Shown in pieces: positions 61,308-64,000 of a stretch of DNA of 64,000 nt. The stretch lies in contig DASRER010000002.1 of assembly GCA_035651995.1 (NCBI GenBank), forward strand, positions 372,001 to 436,000, read 5' to 3'. The position numbers and the translations under genes are program-made. Positions within the stretch are counted from its first letter, which is position 1. Each line of letters begins with the position of its first letter. The stretch is from Terriglobales bacterium (GTDB taxonomy: Bacteria; Acidobacteriota; Terriglobia; Terriglobales; Acidobacteriaceae). The notes under the pieces are model-generated. The model was not told the DNA's origin. It searched no databases and worked only from the letters and a program-made list of their open reading frames with translations.

Positions 61308-62234
61308 ATGGAATGTCCCAAGTGCCACTTCGATCATCCGCTGCAACCTGCCGACACCTGCCTGCGCTGCGGAATCGTCTTCTCCAGGTACGCTGCCACG
61401 GCGGCAGCAGCGGCTGCGGCGCCTTCGGGTGCCGGCGCGGCGCCGGCTGTGGCCCTGGAGCGACCGGAACCGCCGCTGAGCGCGGATGAACTTGCCGAGA
61501 TCCAGAAAAAGGCCCGGCATGAACTGACCTGCCGCGTCTTCGCTTTGCCCGGCGCGCTGCTCCTCGGATGGCTCACCGCCAGCGCCATGCCGATGCTCGC
61601 CGGCTTCCTGCGCATGTGGACGCATGAAAGCGGCCACGCCATCACCGCCTGGCTGTGCGGCTACGTCGCGATTCCCACCGCGTGGTTCACCATCATTTTT
61701 CCCGGGCGCCAGCGCGGCCTCAGCCTGCTGCTGGCGGCCGGACTCGCTTTCGGCGGGTACGTTGCCTGGCAGCGCAAACGCTGGTTCTGGGTCGCGACGA
61801 CCGCAGCCGCGCTCGTCCTGTTGCTGCTCGGCGGTACGCGCACCGACTATCGCGCCCAGGGCCTCATCACCTTCGGCGGCGACGCCGGATCGTTCTTCGT
61901 CTCCACCATCCTGATGGCAACCTTCTACGCGCGTCCGGAGAGCGCCATGGTCCGCCGCCAGTTGCGATGGGTCCTGCTGGTGTTCGGCGCCATCGCCTTC
62001 ATGGACGCCTACGCCACCTGGTCCGGCGGCTTCGAAAAAATCGCCGAGTGGCTGGAAGACGCCGAGCGCGGCCCGAGCGACCTGATGCAGCTCACCCAGT
62101 ACTACGGCTGGCCGATCGGCGAGATGCAGCGGCGCTTTCTCAGCGTCGCGCACTGGTGCTTCTTCGCGCTGGCGGCGATGTACGCGGCGGGCATCGTGCA
62201 GGCGCGGCAGCGGAAGTCGGCGGTTGCGCCCTGA
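61308..62234 (+). CDS. Zinc-ribbon membrane protein with an HExxH motif
   Basis: A 308-residue protein. The N-terminus is a zinc ribbon: MECPKCHFDHPLQPADTCLR with CxxC pairs, then an Ala/Pro linker (about residues 34-60). About seven membrane segments follow. The segment FLRMWTHESGHAITAWLCGY contains HESGH, a metalloprotease-type HExxH motif near the membrane, as in M50-like site-2 proteases. Whether the second metal ligand is present is unclear. Function unknown. The ATG at 61308 was chosen over a GTG at 61293. Confidence 0.7.
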   Translation: MECPKCHFDHPLQPADTCLRCGIVFSRYAATAAAAAAAPSGAGAAPAVALERPEPPLSADELAEIQKKARHELTCRVFALPGALLLGWLTASAMPMLAGFLRMWTHESGHAITAWLCGYVAIPTAWFTIIFPGRQRGLSLLLAAGLAFGGYVAWQRKRWFWVATTAAALVLLLLGGTRTDYRAQGLITFGGDAGSFFVSTILMATFYARPESAMVRRQLRWVLLVFGAIAFMDAYATWSGGFEKIAEWLEDAERGPSDLMQLTQYYGWPIGEMQRRFLSVAHWCFFALAAMYAAGIVQARQRKSAVAP

Positions 62235-62630
62235 CGCACATATACCCCTCCCCCTCGCTTCTAATGGAATCTTCAGGTTAGCGAAGGGGATCCGTTGGTG
62301 ATCCGTTCATCCAAAGGACTTACACGTAAGATCCGTTGCCTAAAGGAGTTAGCGGGGCGAGATTGTCAAAGAACAAGACCCGCACGTGTGCGCGGGCCTG
62401 CTTCCAGGGTAGCAGTTTGGGTGGGAAGAATGGGAAGGCGCGGTAAGAATTTAGTGTGAGTGTTTGGAGTGGGTTGCGGCAGAAGTGGCTTCAATGGGGG
62501 CTTGACAGCAGATTAGACGGGTTTGCGCTCGCCCGGGTATGCAAGGCGGAAGGAGCGGCGCCCACCCTTCGCGGAGCGAAGACGCTCCGCGAAGAGTGCG
62601 GCACCCGGCGCTCCAGCGCTCACCGAAACC
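62235..62630. other. Intergenic gap with hairpins and direct repeats
   Basis: About 400 nt without a gene. It holds a near-palindrome cccctcgct/agcgaagggg (62251-62259, 62280-62289), three copies of gatccgtt (62289-62296, 62300-62307, 62330-62337), a hairpin cccgc/gcggg (62379-62396), and a perfect 12-bp hairpin cttcgcggagcg/cgctccgcgaag (62567-62594) some 36 nt beyond the rmuC stop, possibly its terminator. Confidence 0.6.
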
Positions 62631-64000
62631 CTACTCTCCCGCCCCGGCTCCCCTCGTCTCTTCCATCCCCGGCAGCGCCTTCTGCTTCACCGTGCGCGGC
62701 TCCTCGGTGATCTGCTCGATTTCCGGCAGCGGCTCCTGGGTGGCGGCGCCGAGCTCGTCGAAGCGCTCGGCCAGCGGCACAAGACGTGTTTGCAGCGAGG
62801 CGACGGAAGCGTTGTAGTGTTTCACCGTCTGGTGCAGGCTGTCACCTACCTTGTCCAGGTGCTTCAAGAAAATCACGATCCGTTCGTAAAGCTTGCGGCC
62901 GAGTTCCGACACCTTCTGGGCCGACTCGGCGATTTGCTCCTGCCGCCAGCCATACTCGACAGAGCGAAGGAACCCAACGAATGTGCTGGGCGTAGCAATG
63001 ATCACGCGATTAGCCAGCGCGTACTCGATCACGTCGGGATCGCGCTGGACCGCCGCAGCGTAGAACGAGTCGTTGGGGATGAACAGCACGGCCAGGTCGG
63101 GCGCCTTCTCGAACTGCTCCCAGTATTGCTTGGACGCCAGCTTGTCCACGTGCGTGCGGAGCTGTTTGGCGTGTTTGGTGATGGCGGCCTCGCGCTCGGC
63201 GTCGGTTGCGGCTTCGAGCGCCTCAAGGAACCCCGAGAGCGGGACCTTGGAGTCCACCACCACCTCGCGGCCGGCAGGCAGCTTGACGATCATGTCGGGA
63301 CGCAGGCGTCCGTCTTCGCTGGTCACCGTCACCTGCTCGATGAAGTCGCAGTGCGCCGCCATGCCGGCCAGTTCGGCGGCGCGGCGCAACTGCACTTCGC
63401 CCCAGCGCCCACGCACCTGCGGCGAGCGCAGCGCGTTGACCAGCCGCGATGTCTCCTGCTGCAGTGTGTTCTGCGCTTGCGCGACGGAGCGCAACTGCTC
63501 GCCCACGGCGCTCAGCTCGCGGACGCGCTGCTGCTCCAGCTCGCGCGCTTCTTTCTGGTAACTCGTAAGCGACTCAGCGATCGGCTTGACGAGCTGCTCG
63601 ATGGCCAGTTGCCGCGCCTGCAAGTCCGTGACGGCCGACTGCTTGAGCGCGCCAAATTTCTGCTCGGCCAGGGTGAGGAAGTCGGCGTTGTTGCGCGAGA
63701 GCGCTTCCGACGCCAGCGACTTGAACGTCTCCGCCAGCCGCTCGCGCGCGGCCTCCAGCTGGGCGCGCTGCTCGGCGACGCTGCGCTCGATCTCGGCGGC
63801 GCGCGCTTCGGCGGCGGCGCGTCCGCGCTCGGACTCGACCTGGGCACGCCGCGCCTGCTCCGTCTCGGCCCTTGCGGCGGCGATCTGCGCGCGCAGCTCC
63901 AGGGCCACGGCGTCAGACGCGCCCCCCGCGGCGGGCGGCTTCGTCGTGGCGGCGCGCGCCAGCCAGCCGAGTACGGCGCCGGCCAGAAACCCCAACAGCG
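62631..64000 (-). CDS. rmuC: DNA recombination protein RmuC (5' end outside the window)
   Basis: At least 454 residues. The visible part has a hydrophobic start region, a long coiled coil (about residues 28-180, Ala/Glu/Arg-rich), and the RmuC nuclease-like core: VRGRWGEVQLRRAAELAGM, LPAGREVVVDSKVPLSGFLE, VLFIPNDSFYAAAVQRDPDV and IIATPSTFVGFLRSVEYGWR. RmuC limits inversions at short inverted repeats in other bacteria, which is noteworthy in this repeat-rich window. The frame reaches the right edge, so the true start may lie beyond it. Confidence 0.92.
   Translation of the reverse strand, partial: LLGFLAGAVLGWLARAATTKPPAAGGASDAVALELRAQIAAARAETEQARRAQVESERGRAAAEARAAEIERSVAEQRAQLEAARERLAETFKSLASEALSRNNADFLTLAEQKFGALKQSAVTDLQARQLAIEQLVKPIAESLTSYQKEARELEQQRVRELSAVGEQLRSVAQAQNTLQQETSRLVNALRSPQVRGRWGEVQLRRAAELAGMAAHCDFIEQVTVTSEDGRLRPDMIVKLPAGREVVVDSKVPLSGFLEALEAATDAEREAAITKHAKQLRTHVDKLASKQYWEQFEKAPDLAVLFIPNDSFYAAAVQRDPDVIEYALANRVIIATPSTFVGFLRSVEYGWRQEQIAESAQKVSELGRKLYERIVIFLKHLDKVGDSLHQTVKHYNASVASLQTRLVPLAERFDELGAATQEPLPEIEQITEEPRTVKQKALPGMEETRGAGAGE

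Overview
The window is about 64 kb of GC-rich bacterial chromosome with dense, mostly housekeeping gene content. The gene set points to an Acidobacteriota member, probably class Terriglobia. The pointers are secreted proteins with PKD/Ig-like tails, small DUF6677-like membrane proteins, a fused AroD-AroE enzyme, an OPT transporter, S9/M20/M24 peptidases and oligo-repeat-filled intergenic spaces. The phylum is inferred from gene content and has not been tested against a database. No phage, insertion sequence, CRISPR array or rRNA operon is visible. One tRNA gene, tRNA-Leu(CAG), is present.

Layout. 0-6 kb: 3' end of ligD, a secreted alpha/beta hydrolase, two secreted proteins of unknown function, and an STN-like secreted protein with a poly-Gln tail. 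6-15 kb: uvrA, a CPBP membrane protease, pyrE, a VOC protein, mtnA, an AlkD-like protein and scoA/scoB. 15-23 kb: a minus-strand aromatic amino acid cluster in transcription order trpC, trpF, trpB, an unknown exported protein, trpA, aroQ, aroF, tyrA and a DCC-family thioredoxin-like gene. 23-31 kb: cupins, a lipoprotein, the tRNA, a secreted phosphoesterase and two tandem GH71/GH99-like secreted paralogues. 31-37 kb: a stand-alone DHp-like protein, a nucleotidyltransferase, a glycosyltransferase-like protein, and trpG and trpE in convergent orientation. 37-47.5 kb: gdhA, pgsA, amrA, an M20 hydrolase, a histidine kinase and an S9 peptidase. 47.6-54.6 kb: a minus-strand run of OPT transporter, DinB remnant, yggS, DUF167, POT-like MFS transporter, M24 peptidase and two membrane proteins. 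54.7-64 kb: comF, an HNH nuclease, an APH-like kinase, an OmpA-like protein, fused aroDE, a membrane protein with an HExxH motif, and rmuC running off the right edge.

The aromatic genes form a functional set. Fused AroDE supplies shikimate. AroF and AroQ with TyrA lead towards tyrosine. TrpE/TrpG and TrpC/F/B/A make tryptophan. trpD and the remaining shikimate genes are not in the window.

The most unusual feature is not a protein. At least a dozen intergenic gaps hold the same architecture. Degenerate copies of a 7-9 nt word form a left arm, a spacer of about 20-140 nt follows, and the reverse complement of those words forms a right arm. The word differs from locus to locus while the arms match each other within a locus. 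The arms often abut or run into stop codons, so that the last codons of trpA, trpC, trpE and a glycosyltransferase-like gene are repeat sequence.
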